Source: Embleya sp051903075 (lineage in GTDB: Bacteria; Actinomycetota; Actinomycetes; Streptomycetales; Streptomycetaceae). From it: a stretch of DNA of 64,000 bases. Each line of letters begins with the position of its first letter. The stretch's first letter is position 1. The notes under the pieces are model-generated. The model was given only the letters and a program-made list of their open reading frames with translations, searched no databases and was not told where the DNA came from. The position numbers and the translations under genes are program-made. The stretch spans positions 2,728,001-2,792,000 of the forward strand of contig NZ_CP182422.1 in NCBI RefSeq assembly GCF_051903075.1. Direction: 5' to 3'. Below are positions 25,998-34,003 of the stretch, one piece after another.

Positions 25998-26204
25998 CAC
26001 GTCCCGCAGCGGAGCCTTCCCGAGCGGGTCGGCTGTCGGCGGCGTGCGTTGCGCCTGTGGTTGCGGCCGGCCGGTGCGGGGCTGGTCAGAGTCGGTGATG
26101 GGCCGCCGCCGGCGTGCGTGGCTCCAAGACCCGGGCTCCCGGCCCGGCCGCCCCCGGCCCAACCGACGCACAAGCCCCGCCTCACCCCCCAAAGCCAAGC
26201 CACT

Positions 26205-26227
26205 CAGCCCGGCCGGCGTTTGAGGCC
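26205..26227 (+). repeat. Solitary copy of the GCCCGGCCGGCGYTTGAG dispersed element
   Basis: A single copy of the element that also forms the arrays near 31.2-31.6 kb and 39.7-40.2 kb. It lies in the 252-base gap between the convergent protease and pncA genes. The core contains the palindrome CCGGCCGG. Elements of this form recur in intergenic gaps of Streptomyces genomes; their function is unknown to me. Confidence 0.7.
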
Positions 26228-26249
26228 GCCCCGCCCCGCCGCGCCCCCC

Positions 26250-26873
26250 TCACCCCGCGACCGGCTCGCCCACCAGTTCCACGCCCGCCCCCCGCAGCCG
26301 CGCCAGCGCCGTCGCCGTGCTCGACGGGTCCACCCCGGCCGTGAGGCTCAGGAGTACCCGTGTGGCGAAGCCCTCGCCTACCGCGTCGAGGGCCGTTGCC
26401 CGGACGCAGTGGTCCGTGGCGATGCCCACCACGTCCACCTGGGTGACCCCCCGCTCCCGCAACCACGTGGCAAGGGACGTTCCGTCGGGGGCTGCGCCCT
26501 CGAAGCCGCTGTAGGCGGCGGCGTGGGCGCCCTTCGAGAAGACCTCCTCCACCCGCCCCGACTCGACCGCCGACGCGAACGCCGGGTGGAAGAGCGCCCC
26601 TTCCGTCCCGGCGACACAGTGCACCGGCCAGGACCGCGCGTAGTCCGGCGTCGCCGAGAAGTGCTCCCCGGGGTCCACGTGGTGGTCCCGCGTGGCCACG
26701 ATGTGCGCATACGCCGGCGTCTCCGCGTGGACCGGGTCCGGCGGCTGCTCGGCCGCGTTGGCCGCCACGTGGTGGCGGATCGCCTCGGCCACCGCCGCGC
26801 CGCCCGCGACGGCGAGGCTTCCGCCCTCGCAGAAGTCGTTCTGTACGTCCACCACGATCAATGCCCGGGTCAT
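26250..26873 (-). CDS. pncA: Nicotinamidase (isochorismatase-like hydrolase)
   Basis: A 207-residue enzyme converting nicotinamide to nicotinate in NAD salvage. Catalytic Asp is in IVVDVQNDFCEGGSL (about 6-20), the metal ligands in TRDHHVDPGEHF, and the nucleophilic Cys in GIATDHCVRATALDA (Cys near 154). The ATG at 26873 is preferred over the GTG two codons upstream because GAGGAGG sits 9 bases before it. pncB begins 53 bases beyond its start on the same strand, giving a pncB-pncA operon that performs two consecutive steps. Confidence 0.94.
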   Translation of the reverse strand: MTRALIVVDVQNDFCEGGSLAVAGGAAVAEAIRHHVAANAAEQPPDPVHAETPAYAHIVATRDHHVDPGEHFSATPDYARSWPVHCVAGTEGALFHPAFASAVESGRVEEVFSKGAHAAAYSGFEGAAPDGTSLATWLRERGVTQVDVVGIATDHCVRATALDAVGEGFATRVLLSLTAGVDPSSTATALARLRGAGVELVGEPVAG

Positions 26874-26926
26874 CGCCACCTGCCTCCTCGTGACCGGCCC
26901 GTCGCCACCGACGAACCCGCTCGCGC

Positions 26927-28231
26927 CTACTCGTAAATCGTCGGAAGTACCGGTTCCCCGCGCGAGAGCTGCGTAGCCGAAAGCGGCAGTTCCTCACGCG
27001 AACGCTCGTGCCGCGCCCGCGCCGCCGACAGCGGCTCGCGCCCGACGATCTCCCCGCCCAGCACCAGCGGGACCAGCAGTTCCCGCTCCCCCGGCACCGG
27101 CTCCGCGTCCGCCCGGAACGGCCGCAGCACCTCGGCCTCGGCCACCCCGTCCGCGTCGTAGCGCCGCACCGCGCTCTTGCGGCCACCGTGGCTGGGCTTG
27201 CCGGGCGACTTCTTGGCCACCGGCACCAGCGGCGCGTCCGGCTCGTCGCTCATCGCGCGCGCGACCAGCTTGTACACCAGCGACGCGGTCGGGTGTCCCG
27301 AGCCGGTGACCAGCTGCGTGCCCACCCCGTAGGCGTCCACCGGGGCCGCCCGCAGCGAGGCGATCGCGTACTCGTCGAGGTCGCTGGTGACCACGATCCG
27401 GGTCTTCGCCGCGCCGAGTTCGTCGAGCTGCGCCCGCACCCGGTGGGCGAGCAGGAGCAGGTCGCCCGAGTCGAGCCGGACCGCGCCGAGTTCGTGCCCG
27501 GCCACCTCGACCGCCGTCCGTACCGCGGTTGCCACGTCGTAGGTGTCCACCAGGAGCGTGGTGTCCGCCCCCAGCGCGGCCACCTGCGCCGCGAACGCCT
27601 CGTGCTCGTCGTCGTGCAGCAGCGTGAAGGCGTGCGCGCTGGTGCCCCGGGTCGGAATCCCGTACCGCTGTCCCGCCCGCAGGTTGGACGTGCTCGCGAA
27701 GCCGCTGATGTACGCGGCGCGCGCGGCGGCGACCGCGGCCTCCTCGTGGGTACGGCGCGAGCCCATCTCGATGCACGGCCGCCCCGCCGCCGCCGAGGTC
27801 ATCCGCGACGCGGCGGCGGCGACCGCGGCGTCGTGGTTGAGGATCGACAGGATCAGCGTCTCCAGCACCACCGCCTCGGCGAAGGTGCCCTCGACCACCA
27901 CCAGCGGCGAGCCCGGGAACCAGCACTCGCCCTCGGCGTAGCCCCACACATTGCCGGTGAAGCGGTAGCCGGCCAACCAGTCCAGCGTCGCCCGGCCGAC
28001 CACGCCGGCCTCGTCGAGGAAGCTCAGCGTCTCGTCGTCGAAGCGGAAGTTCTCGATGGCGTCGAGCAGTCGCCCGGTGCCGGCGGTCACGCCGTAGCGG
28101 CGCCCGTCCGGCAACCGGCGGGCGAAGGCCTCGAACACCGTACGACGGTGCGCCGCACCGCTGCGCAGTGCGGCTTCGAGCATCGTCAGCTCGTAGTGAT
28201 CCGTCAGCAATGCCGTGGTTGCGGTGTCCAT
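26927..28231 (-). CDS. pncB: Nicotinate phosphoribosyltransferase
   Basis: A 434-residue enzyme that joins nicotinate to PRPP with ATP to give nicotinate mononucleotide. Signatures are N-terminal LLTDHYELTMLEAAL (substrate loop), RRTHEEAAVAAARAAYISGF (about 159-178), the phosphate loop region GTSAHAFTLLHDDE, and VRLDSGDLLLLAHRVRAQLD. It is the first gene of the pncB-pncA operon. A palindrome about 25 bases upstream of its start may be a regulator site. Confidence 0.95.
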   Translation of the reverse strand: MDTATTALLTDHYELTMLEAALRSGAAHRRTVFEAFARRLPDGRRYGVTAGTGRLLDAIENFRFDDETLSFLDEAGVVGRATLDWLAGYRFTGNVWGYAEGECWFPGSPLVVVEGTFAEAVVLETLILSILNHDAAVAAAASRMTSAAAGRPCIEMGSRRTHEEAAVAAARAAYISGFASTSNLRAGQRYGIPTRGTSAHAFTLLHDDEHEAFAAQVAALGADTTLLVDTYDVATAVRTAVEVAGHELGAVRLDSGDLLLLAHRVRAQLDELGAAKTRIVVTSDLDEYAIASLRAAPVDAYGVGTQLVTGSGHPTASLVYKLVARAMSDEPDAPLVPVAKKSPGKPSHGGRKSAVRRYDADGVAEAEVLRPFRADAEPVPGERELLVPLVLGGEIVGREPLSAARARHERSREELPLSATQLSRGEPVLPTIYE

Positions 28232-28254
28232 GTCGTCAGCATAACACGATTACG

Positions 28255-28267
28255 CGTCAGTTTGACG
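28255..28267. promoter_or_regulatory. Palindrome in the pncB promoter region
   Basis: CGTCA (28255-28259) and TGACG (28263-28267) form a perfect 5-bp inverted repeat around GTT, flanked by the direct repeat CGATTAC (28248-28254 and 28266-28272). The position just upstream of the pncB start and the T-rich surroundings suit a promoter-overlapping operator. NAD salvage genes in actinobacteria are often repressed by NrtR-type Nudix regulators; whether this matches that motif needs a comparison. Confidence 0.4.
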
Positions 28268-28340
28268 ATTACTCGCAAGAGTGGCACGCATCACCGAAAT
28301 TCCGCGACAATAGCCAACATTCATCCACTACTTCGGACAT

Positions 28341-29147
28341 TTACCCGACCCGATCCTCCTCCGGTGTAGGCGCCCACGTCGACCCGTTGATGTGCGTCCC
28401 GCCGCCCACGAACAGGGTGTTACCGGTCACGTAGCGCGAATCCTCGCTCGCCAGGAACAGCGCCACGCCGCCGATGTCGGTCTCCGGGTCGCCCATCCGC
28501 CCCATCGGATTCAGCGCCTCGGCGGCCGCGGCGGCCTCCGGGTTCGCCCTCGCGTACGCCTCGAACGCCTCGGTCCTGGCCCCGGGGCAGATCACGTTGG
28601 CCCGAATCTGGTGCGGCGCCCACTCGCGCGCGGCCGAGCGGGTCAGCGCGCGCAGCGCCTCCTTGCCGACGTTGTACTCGGCGGTGAAGCGGTGCGCGTT
28701 GACCCCGTTCAGGCTGGCGATGTTGATCACGCTGCCGCCGCCCGCGTCCCGCATCGGCTCGAACGCCGCGCGCATCGTCCACCACCCGGCCCACATCGCC
28801 ATGTCCAGGCCGTGCCGGAACTGTTCGTCGGTCTTGTTCTCGATCCGGTTGATCCGGCCGCCGCCCCACGCGTTGTTGACCAGCGTGTCGAGGCGTCCCC
28901 ACCGGGACAGCGCGGCCTCGACCAGCCCGACCGCCTCGGCCTTGACCGTGACGTCGGCGACCACCGCGAGCGTCTCGACGCCGAACGTGTCGGTGATCTC
29001 GGCGGCCACCGGCTCCGCCGCCTCAGCGCGGATGTCGTTGACCAGGACCCGACACCCCTCGGCCGCGAGCCGCCGGGCGATCCCGCGCCCGATGCCGGCG
29101 CCCGAGCCGGTGATCACCGCGACGTGGTCCAAAAGACGTCCTGCCAT
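28341..29147 (-). CDS. Short-chain dehydrogenase/reductase
   Basis: A 268-residue classical SDR. The cofactor motif is TGSGAGIGRG (about 14-23), the NNAWGGG segment replaces the usual NNAG, and the catalytic tetrad shows Ser in IASLNG and Tyr/Lys in YNVGKEAL (about 159-163). C-terminal GNTLFVGGGTHI is typical of the beta-ketoacyl reductase-like branch. Acidic residues after beta-2 (NDIRAEAAEP) suggest NAD over NADP. GGGAGG precedes the ATG. The reaction is unknown; the neighbours (NAD salvage, zinc-ribbon protein) do not define a pathway. Confidence 0.92.
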   Translation of the reverse strand: MAGRLLDHVAVITGSGAGIGRGIARRLAAEGCRVLVNDIRAEAAEPVAAEITDTFGVETLAVVADVTVKAEAVGLVEAALSRWGRLDTLVNNAWGGGRINRIENKTDEQFRHGLDMAMWAGWWTMRAAFEPMRDAGGGSVINIASLNGVNAHRFTAEYNVGKEALRALTRSAAREWAPHQIRANVICPGARTEAFEAYARANPEAAAAAEALNPMGRMGDPETDIGGVALFLASEDSRYVTGNTLFVGGGTHINGSTWAPTPEEDRVG

Positions 29148-29241
29148 GCGCTGCCTCCCACGTGGATCGTTGTGCTCTCGTGGGTTCGGTGGGTATCGGC
29201 AACCGCGCGACAAAACAAGGGCGTACCGGCGAAACCGCAGG

Positions 29242-29604
29242 TCAGCTGGGTCGCCACTGGTGATCGCAGTCCCGACACTTGCGGTCCCCGTACGGCATCG
29301 AGGACACCTTGCCCGAGCCGCACTCGGGACAGGTCGGCCCGTCCGCGGCGGTCGGCGGTCGCCAGCGCGCGGCGCACGAGCCGCAGACGTAGTCGCCGAC
29401 GATGTCCGTACTCACCTTGGTCGAGCCGCACTTGCCGCACTGCACCTCGACGTGCCGCCGCTTGCGCGGCGCGGCGCGGCCGATCGCGGCCTGGCGTTCG
29501 CGCTGCGCGGAGAAGCCCCAGTAGGAGCGCAGTCGATCGGCCATGTCCGGGCGCAGGTCGCCGCCGTCGACGGCCGGGGCCTCGCTGCGTGGCTGCTCGC
29601 TCAT
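29242..29604 (-). CDS. Double zinc-ribbon protein, unknown function
   Basis: A 120-residue protein. Two four-cysteine zinc ribbons occupy the C-terminal half: CGKCGSTKV ... CGSCAARW (about 56-81) and CPECGSGKV ... CRDCDHQW (about 91-117). The N-terminal 45 residues are charged and helical with RRHVEVQ leading into the first ribbon. Such proteins often bind nucleic acid or act as small subunits of transcription or translation machinery; no family is assigned. It is 94 bases upstream of the SDR gene and may be in the same transcript. It is divergent from the truncated AlaRS gene. Confidence 0.8.
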   Translation of the reverse strand: MSEQPRSEAPAVDGGDLRPDMADRLRSYWGFSAQRERQAAIGRAAPRKRRHVEVQCGKCGSTKVSTDIVGDYVCGSCAARWRPPTAADGPTCPECGSGKVSSMPYGDRKCRDCDHQWRPS

Positions 29605-29641
29605 GATCGGCACGGTAGGGCATGCCGACCGGCGCGAGAAG

Positions 29642-29799
29642 CCGGTTCGCCGGGCCCGCACCGGGATTTCGGGCCCGAGGCCCGGTTCGCCGGGCCCGAG
29701 CCCGGGATATCCCGTCGACCCGGGCGAAGCGTCCCGTTATCGTCGGGGACATGGAGATCCACGAGCAGCGAGCTACCGGCGTCGGGCCGGCGAACCGGG
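29642..29799. repeat. Direct and inverted repeats ahead of the truncated AlaRS gene
   Basis: CCGGTTCGCCGGGCCCG occurs at 29642-29658 and again at 29682-29698, exactly 40 bases apart. CCGGCGAACCGGG at 29787-29799 is the exact reverse complement of 29681-29693, giving 13-bp arms that could fold an RNA hairpin over the intervening 93 bases. A possible 18-codon ORF (29751-29807, ATG after a GGGG run, three alanine codons) lies over the loop and right arm. The block fills the gap between divergent genes. Confidence 0.5.
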
Positions 29800-29893
29800 C
29801 GCGATAGCGCGCCTCGGCCCGGCTCGGCGTGTGTGCCCCCGGTGTGTACCCCCACCGCCCGCTGCCCGCTGCTCTCGCGAAGGCCGATGCGCC

Positions 29894-31204
29894 ATGCTCT
29901 CTCCACACATCCGCTCCACCTTTCTCGACTTCTTCACCGCGCGCGGACACCACCCGGTGCCGTCCGGTTCACTGATGCCACCCGATCCGAGCCTGCTGGT
30001 GGCGAACGCGGGGATGAACCAGTTCAAACCCTGGTTCCTGGGCGACGTCGAGCCCGAGTTCCCCCGCGCGACCTCGGTCCAGAAGTGCGTCCGCACCGTC
30101 GACGTCGACAACATCGGGTACACCCGTCGGCACTCGACCTTCTTCGAGATGCTCGGCAACTTCTCCTTCGGCGACTACTTCAAGCCGGAGACCATCGCGT
30201 TCGCGTACGAACTGCTCACCGAACACTTCGGCCTGTCCCGCGACCGGTTGTGGATCACCGTGTACGAGGACGACGACGAGTCGGAGCGGATCTGGCGCGC
30301 GGTCGGCGTGCCGTCGTCGCGGATCCAACGGATGGGCGCGGCGGACAACTTCTGGTCGATGGGCGTGCCGGGGCCGTGCGGGCCGTGCTCGGACGTCACC
30401 TACGACCGGGGCCCGTCGTTCGGGCCGGACGGCGGACCGGCGGTGGACTCGGAGCGCTTCGTCGAGTTGTGGAGCCTGGTCTTCATGCGCAGCGTGCGCG
30501 GCGAGAGCGGGCCCGACGGGAGTTTTCCCGTCCTCGGCGAACTGCCGCGCACCGGCGTCGACACGGGGCTCGGGCTGGACCGGCTCGCGGCGATCCTCCA
30601 GGACGTGGGCGGCGCGGTCGAGACCGATCTGCTGCGGCCCACGCTCGCGGTGGTCGAGGAGTCGGCGGGTCGGGGCTACTCCCCCGTCGACCGCGAGGAC
30701 CCCGACCGGGTCTCGTTCGAGGTGGTCACCGACCACGCGCGGGCGATCGCGTTCCTGCTCGCGGACGGCATCCGGCCGGACAAGGAGGGCACGGGGTACG
30801 TCCTGCGCCGGCTGATGCGACGCGCGATCCGGCACGGCCGCCGGCTCGGCATCGAAGGCGCGATCCTGCCGCCGATCACCGCGAGCGTAGTGCGCAACCT
30901 GGGCCCGACCTGGCCCGAACTCACCCTCGTGGCGCCCCTGATCGAGGAGGTGACCGCGCGGGAGGAGGAGTCCTTCGACCGAGTCCTCACCCGCGGCACG
31001 CGCCTGGTCGACCGCGCCATCCGCCGCCGCCTGGCAACAGGTGAATCCGACCTGCCGGCGGAAAGCGTCTTCACCCTCTACGACTCCCACGGCTACCCAC
31101 CGGACCTGACCATCGAGGCAGCCCGCGAATCCGGCCTGACGGTAGACCACCCCCACCTACGCACCCTCCTACCAACCCTCCCCCCAAACCCACCCGGCCA
31201 GTAA
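29894..31204 (+). CDS. Free-standing alanyl-tRNA synthetase catalytic domain (AlaRS paralogue)
   Basis: A 436-residue class II synthetase fragment covering the AlaRS aminoacylation core and tRNA-recognition helices. Motif 1 region NAGMNQFKPWFLG, motif 2 region FFEMLGNFSFGDYFK, GPCGPCSDV and motif 3 VDTGLGLDRLAAIL are intact, as are HARAIAFLLADG and YVLRRLMRRAIRHGR. It stops just after TLYDSHGYPPDLT; a full AlaRS (about 870-890 residues) would continue with the editing and C-Ala domains. The length is close to the minimal active fragment of E. coli AlaRS. The last 15 residues are Pro-rich and do not look like AlaRS. Start ATG has GAAGG upstream. It could be a specialised alanyl-transfer enzyme or a relic; active-site conservation favours function. 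Confidence 0.88.
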   Translation: MLSPHIRSTFLDFFTARGHHPVPSGSLMPPDPSLLVANAGMNQFKPWFLGDVEPEFPRATSVQKCVRTVDVDNIGYTRRHSTFFEMLGNFSFGDYFKPETIAFAYELLTEHFGLSRDRLWITVYEDDDESERIWRAVGVPSSRIQRMGAADNFWSMGVPGPCGPCSDVTYDRGPSFGPDGGPAVDSERFVELWSLVFMRSVRGESGPDGSFPVLGELPRTGVDTGLGLDRLAAILQDVGGAVETDLLRPTLAVVEESAGRGYSPVDREDPDRVSFEVVTDHARAIAFLLADGIRPDKEGTGYVLRRLMRRAIRHGRRLGIEGAILPPITASVVRNLGPTWPELTLVAPLIEEVTAREEESFDRVLTRGTRLVDRAIRRRLATGESDLPAESVFTLYDSHGYPPDLTIEAARESGLTVDHPHLRTLLPTLPPNPPGQ

Positions 31205-31234
31205 CGAACCCCGGCCCCGAAGCAAAGCAACTCC

Positions 31235-31640
31235 GTCCCCGGCCGGCCTCCGGCCCGGTTGTCCTCAAACGCCGGACGGGCTGAACCACAAGCCCACCAC
31301 ACGCGCGCCACCCCCACCCGAAGCCCGGAGCGCAGCCGGTCAACCCGAGCCACACTCGGCCCGTCCGGCGTTTGAGGACAACCGGGCGGAGGCCGGCCGA
31401 CACCGACGCGGGCCCACACCGCATGCGCAACCCCAGCCCGAAACCCAAAGCGCAGCCAGTCAACCCGAGCCCACCCAACCCGTCCCGGCGTTTGAGGACA
31501 CCGGGCGGAGGCCGGCCGACACCGACGCGGGCCCACACCGCATGCGCAACCCCGGCCCGAAACCCAAAGCGCAGCCAGTCGACCCGAGCCCACCCAGCCC
31601 GTCCGGCGTTTGAGGACACCGGGCCGGAGGCCGGCCCGCC
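31235..31640 (+). repeat. Tandem ~119-bp repeats with inverted flanking copy
   Basis: The marker TTTGAGGACA recurs at 31371, 31491 and 31609 (spacings 120 and 118). Each unit begins with the CCGTCCGGCG element and continues with a shared body (GACGCGGGCCCACACCGCAT and more). An inverted copy of the element head lies at about 31243-31280. The tract fills the whole gap between the convergent truncated AlaRS and XRE genes. No coding frame with typical third-position bias is seen in it. Confidence 0.85.
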
Positions 31641-31670
31641 CCGAAGCACGCCGCCCCAGCCCCGCCCCGC

Positions 31671-32528
31671 TCAATCCCGCCCCATGCCCGCCTCCGCCGA
31701 GGCCGTCATGGTCTGCACGCCCACCACCCGAAGCAGCGCCAACTGCTCTGCCGCCCGGCTCCCCGGCTCGGCCGTGTACACGATCAGCCGCTGATCCGCC
31801 TCGGCCGCCACCAGCACCTGGCACCGCACCGTGATGTCGCCGATCGACGGATGCCGGAACGTCTTGTCCATCGACCGCCGCACCGCCACATCGTGCGCGG
31901 CCCACAACTTCGCGAACTCCGCCGACCCCGCCGACAGTTGCGCCACCAGCGCCGCCGCCCGGGGATCACCGCCCCGCCGCCCGACCGTGGCCCGCAGATC
32001 GGCCACGTGGGTCCGGGAAACGGCGGCGGCGTCCTCCGCCCGGAAGCGCGACCGCGAGCCCGGCTCGGTGAACCACCGCACCAGGATGTTGCGTCCGACC
32101 CCCGGCCCCGTCAACGCGACCGCCATCGTGTTCTGCGCGAGCACGTCGCCCAGATCTGAGATCACCTGCGCCGGCACGTCGTGCAGCCGATCGAGCACCA
32201 GCAACATCGCCGGCGGCACGTGCGCGTCGCGGCCCGACGAGCACCCCGGCGGCACCTGCCCGGCCAGGTGGAAGAGGTGATCGCGACCGTCCCGGTCCAA
32301 CCGCAGCGCGCGGGCCAGCGCGGCGAGCAGTTGCGGCGACGGGTTGGGGCCCCGGTTCTGCTCCAGCCGCGCGTAGTAGTCGACCGACATCCCGGCCAGC
32401 CGCGCGACCTCCTCGCGCCGCAGCCCTGCGGTCCGCCGCCGGGAGCCGTCGGGCAGCCCCACGTCGGCCGGGGACAACCGCTCCCGGCTGCGCGTCAGGA
32501 AGCCGGCAAGTTCGCGTCGATCGCTCAT
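31671..32528 (-). CDS. XRE/MmyB-type helix-turn-helix regulator
   Basis: A 285-residue regulator. The N-terminal HTH spans about 30-85 (TAGLRREEVARLAGMSVDYY, then ARLEQNRGPNPS), and the C-terminal MmyB-like ligand-binding domain (about 105-270) is marked by DVLAQN, VRWFTEPGSR and the conserved HPSIGDITVRCQVL. MmyB-like domains bind fatty-acid-type ligands in the few studied cases. It is divergent from an epimerase gene across a palindromic site, a typical layout for this family, which usually represses an adjacent NAD-dependent epimerase or dehydrogenase. Confidence 0.93.
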   Translation of the reverse strand: MSDRRELAGFLTRSRERLSPADVGLPDGSRRRTAGLRREEVARLAGMSVDYYARLEQNRGPNPSPQLLAALARALRLDRDGRDHLFHLAGQVPPGCSSGRDAHVPPAMLLVLDRLHDVPAQVISDLGDVLAQNTMAVALTGPGVGRNILVRWFTEPGSRSRFRAEDAAAVSRTHVADLRATVGRRGGDPRAAALVAQLSAGSAEFAKLWAAHDVAVRRSMDKTFRHPSIGDITVRCQVLVAAEADQRLIVYTAEPGSRAAEQLALLRVVGVQTMTASAEAGMGRD

Positions 32529-32558
32529 GCCCCCAGCATCGGCCCTGGCCGGAGCGGT

Positions 32559-32583
32559 ATCCAGGGACCACGTGTCCCTGGAT
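32559..32583. promoter_or_regulatory. 25-bp palindrome between the XRE regulator and the epimerase gene
   Basis: Perfect 9-bp arms ATCCAGGGA (32559-32567) and TCCCTGGAT (32575-32583) surround CCACGTG. It starts 31 bases upstream of the regulator start codon and lies in the 196-base divergent gap. This is the likely operator of the XRE/MmyB regulator. Confidence 0.7.
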
Positions 32584-32724
32584 CCGCAGTGCCCGGACAA
32601 CCCGTCCGAGGTCGACGAGTCCGCGGTCGAACGGGTCTCTCCCGCGACCGGACCCACCCCACCAGGCTGGGTGCACCGAGTCCGGAACACCGGATGCGGC
32701 CCCCACCCCCTCGGGAGCACCACC

Positions 32725-33597
32725 ATGCGCACGATCCTGGTCACCGGCGCCACCGGCAACGTCGGCACCCGCTTCGTCCCCCGCCTGCGGGCCGCGCTCG
32801 ACCCCCGCGACACCGTACGCGTCCTGGTCCGCGACCCGAACCGCGCGCCGACCGGTACCCAGGTCGTGGTCGGCGACCTGCTCGCCCCCGCCGACCGGGC
32901 GACGGCGCTCGCGGGCGTCGACGTCGTGATCAACCTCGCCGCCGCGTTCCGGGCCGTCCCGGACCAGACCGCCCGCGCGGTCAACCTGGAGGCGGCCACG
33001 GCCCTGGCCCGCGAGGCGTCGGCGGCGGGTGTGCGGCGCTTCGTGCACACGAGTACGAACCTGGTCTACGGCGCAGGGCTCGGCCGGCCGGCCCTGGAGG
33101 GCGATCCGACCGAGCCCAGCGGCGGGTTCGGGACCTACCCGGAGATCAAGGCCGCCGCCGACGCCGAACTGCTCGCGCTGCGCGAGGCACTCGGACTCGA
33201 CGTGGTGATCCTGCGGTTGGCGTTCGTGTACGGCGACGGCGACACGCACATGCGCGATTTCCTGCCCCGCATCGCCGGTTGGGCGCCGCATCGACGACTG
33301 CCGACGGTGCATCACGCGGACGTCGCCCAGGCCCTGGTGCGCGTGGTGCGCGGCGGAGGGGACGGGCGCGGCGGACCCGGGCCGTCCCCGGTGTACAACG
33401 TCGGCGACGACGCGCCGCTCACCGTGCACGAGTTGGCCGCGCTGCACGGCCTCGACCGCCCGGCCGCCGGCGGCGTGGACGGCGCCGCCGGGGATCCCTG
33501 GGAGGCGCTGCCGGACACGGGCCTGGTGCGCCGCGAACTCGGCTACCGCCCGCTGCACCCGACGGTGCGCGCCGCGGCCGAGGCCGGCGCGCTGTGA
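32725..33597 (+). CDS. NAD-dependent epimerase/dehydratase family protein
   Basis: A 290-residue extended SDR. The Rossmann start is RTILVTGATGNVGTRF (GxxGxxG), followed by VVVGDLLAPAD and the active-site region HTSTNLVYGAG (about 110-120) and TYPEIKAAAD, where the usual YxxxK is Y-P-E-I-K. The cofactor motif is complete, so it should bind NAD(P). The substrate may be a sugar nucleotide or a smaller carbonyl compound. GGGAGCACCACC precedes the ATG. It is probably controlled by the divergent XRE regulator. Confidence 0.9.
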   Translation: MRTILVTGATGNVGTRFVPRLRAALDPRDTVRVLVRDPNRAPTGTQVVVGDLLAPADRATALAGVDVVINLAAAFRAVPDQTARAVNLEAATALAREASAAGVRRFVHTSTNLVYGAGLGRPALEGDPTEPSGGFGTYPEIKAAADAELLALREALGLDVVILRLAFVYGDGDTHMRDFLPRIAGWAPHRRLPTVHHADVAQALVRVVRGGGDGRGGPGPSPVYNVGDDAPLTVHELAALHGLDRPAAGGVDGAAGDPWEALPDTGLVRRELGYRPLHPTVRAAAEAGAL

Positions 33598-33639
33598 CCC
33601 CGCCTCGGCGGCGGGGTCGTACATCGCAGGGGGAGCCGG

Positions 33640-33756
33640 TCAGGCGGCTCGGCGAATCGCGGTGACGAGGCGGGCGGTGGCCTGCGCGCGTGCCTGTCGA
33701 CGGCGGCGCAGCGCGATCGCCGCGACTCGTACCTCTCGACTGTCCCGCTTCTCCAC
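33640..33756 (-). CDS. Small basic protein, tentative
   Basis: A 38-residue frame from a GTG at 33756 with GGAGG eight bases upstream. The product is strongly basic and probably one helix (contains ALRRRRQARAQATARLVTAI). There is no recognisable family. Support is the ribosome site and the correct high-GC third positions; the shortness leaves real doubt. It converges with the epimerase gene. The 247 bases upstream to 34003 show no other gene. Confidence 0.35.
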   Translation of the reverse strand: MEKRDSREVRVAAIALRRRRQARAQATARLVTAIRRAA

Positions 33757-34003
33757 GACCGCCACCTCCGAACGCACCCCGGTCCGCCCCGAGAGGGCGA
33801 CACCGTGCGCCCCAGCAGGGGCGACGTATCCAAACCTAGGTGTCGTACCCCCATTCGGGCGTCGGCCGGGAGTGCCGATCACGCCTACTACCCGAGGACG
33901 ACCCGAACCCCGACGTACCCCCGGGGCATGCCACCCCGGGAGCAGTCGACAGGACCTCCGAGGGAGCAGCGGCTGCTCCGACGCGCCCCCGGTCGGCGTT
34001 CGT

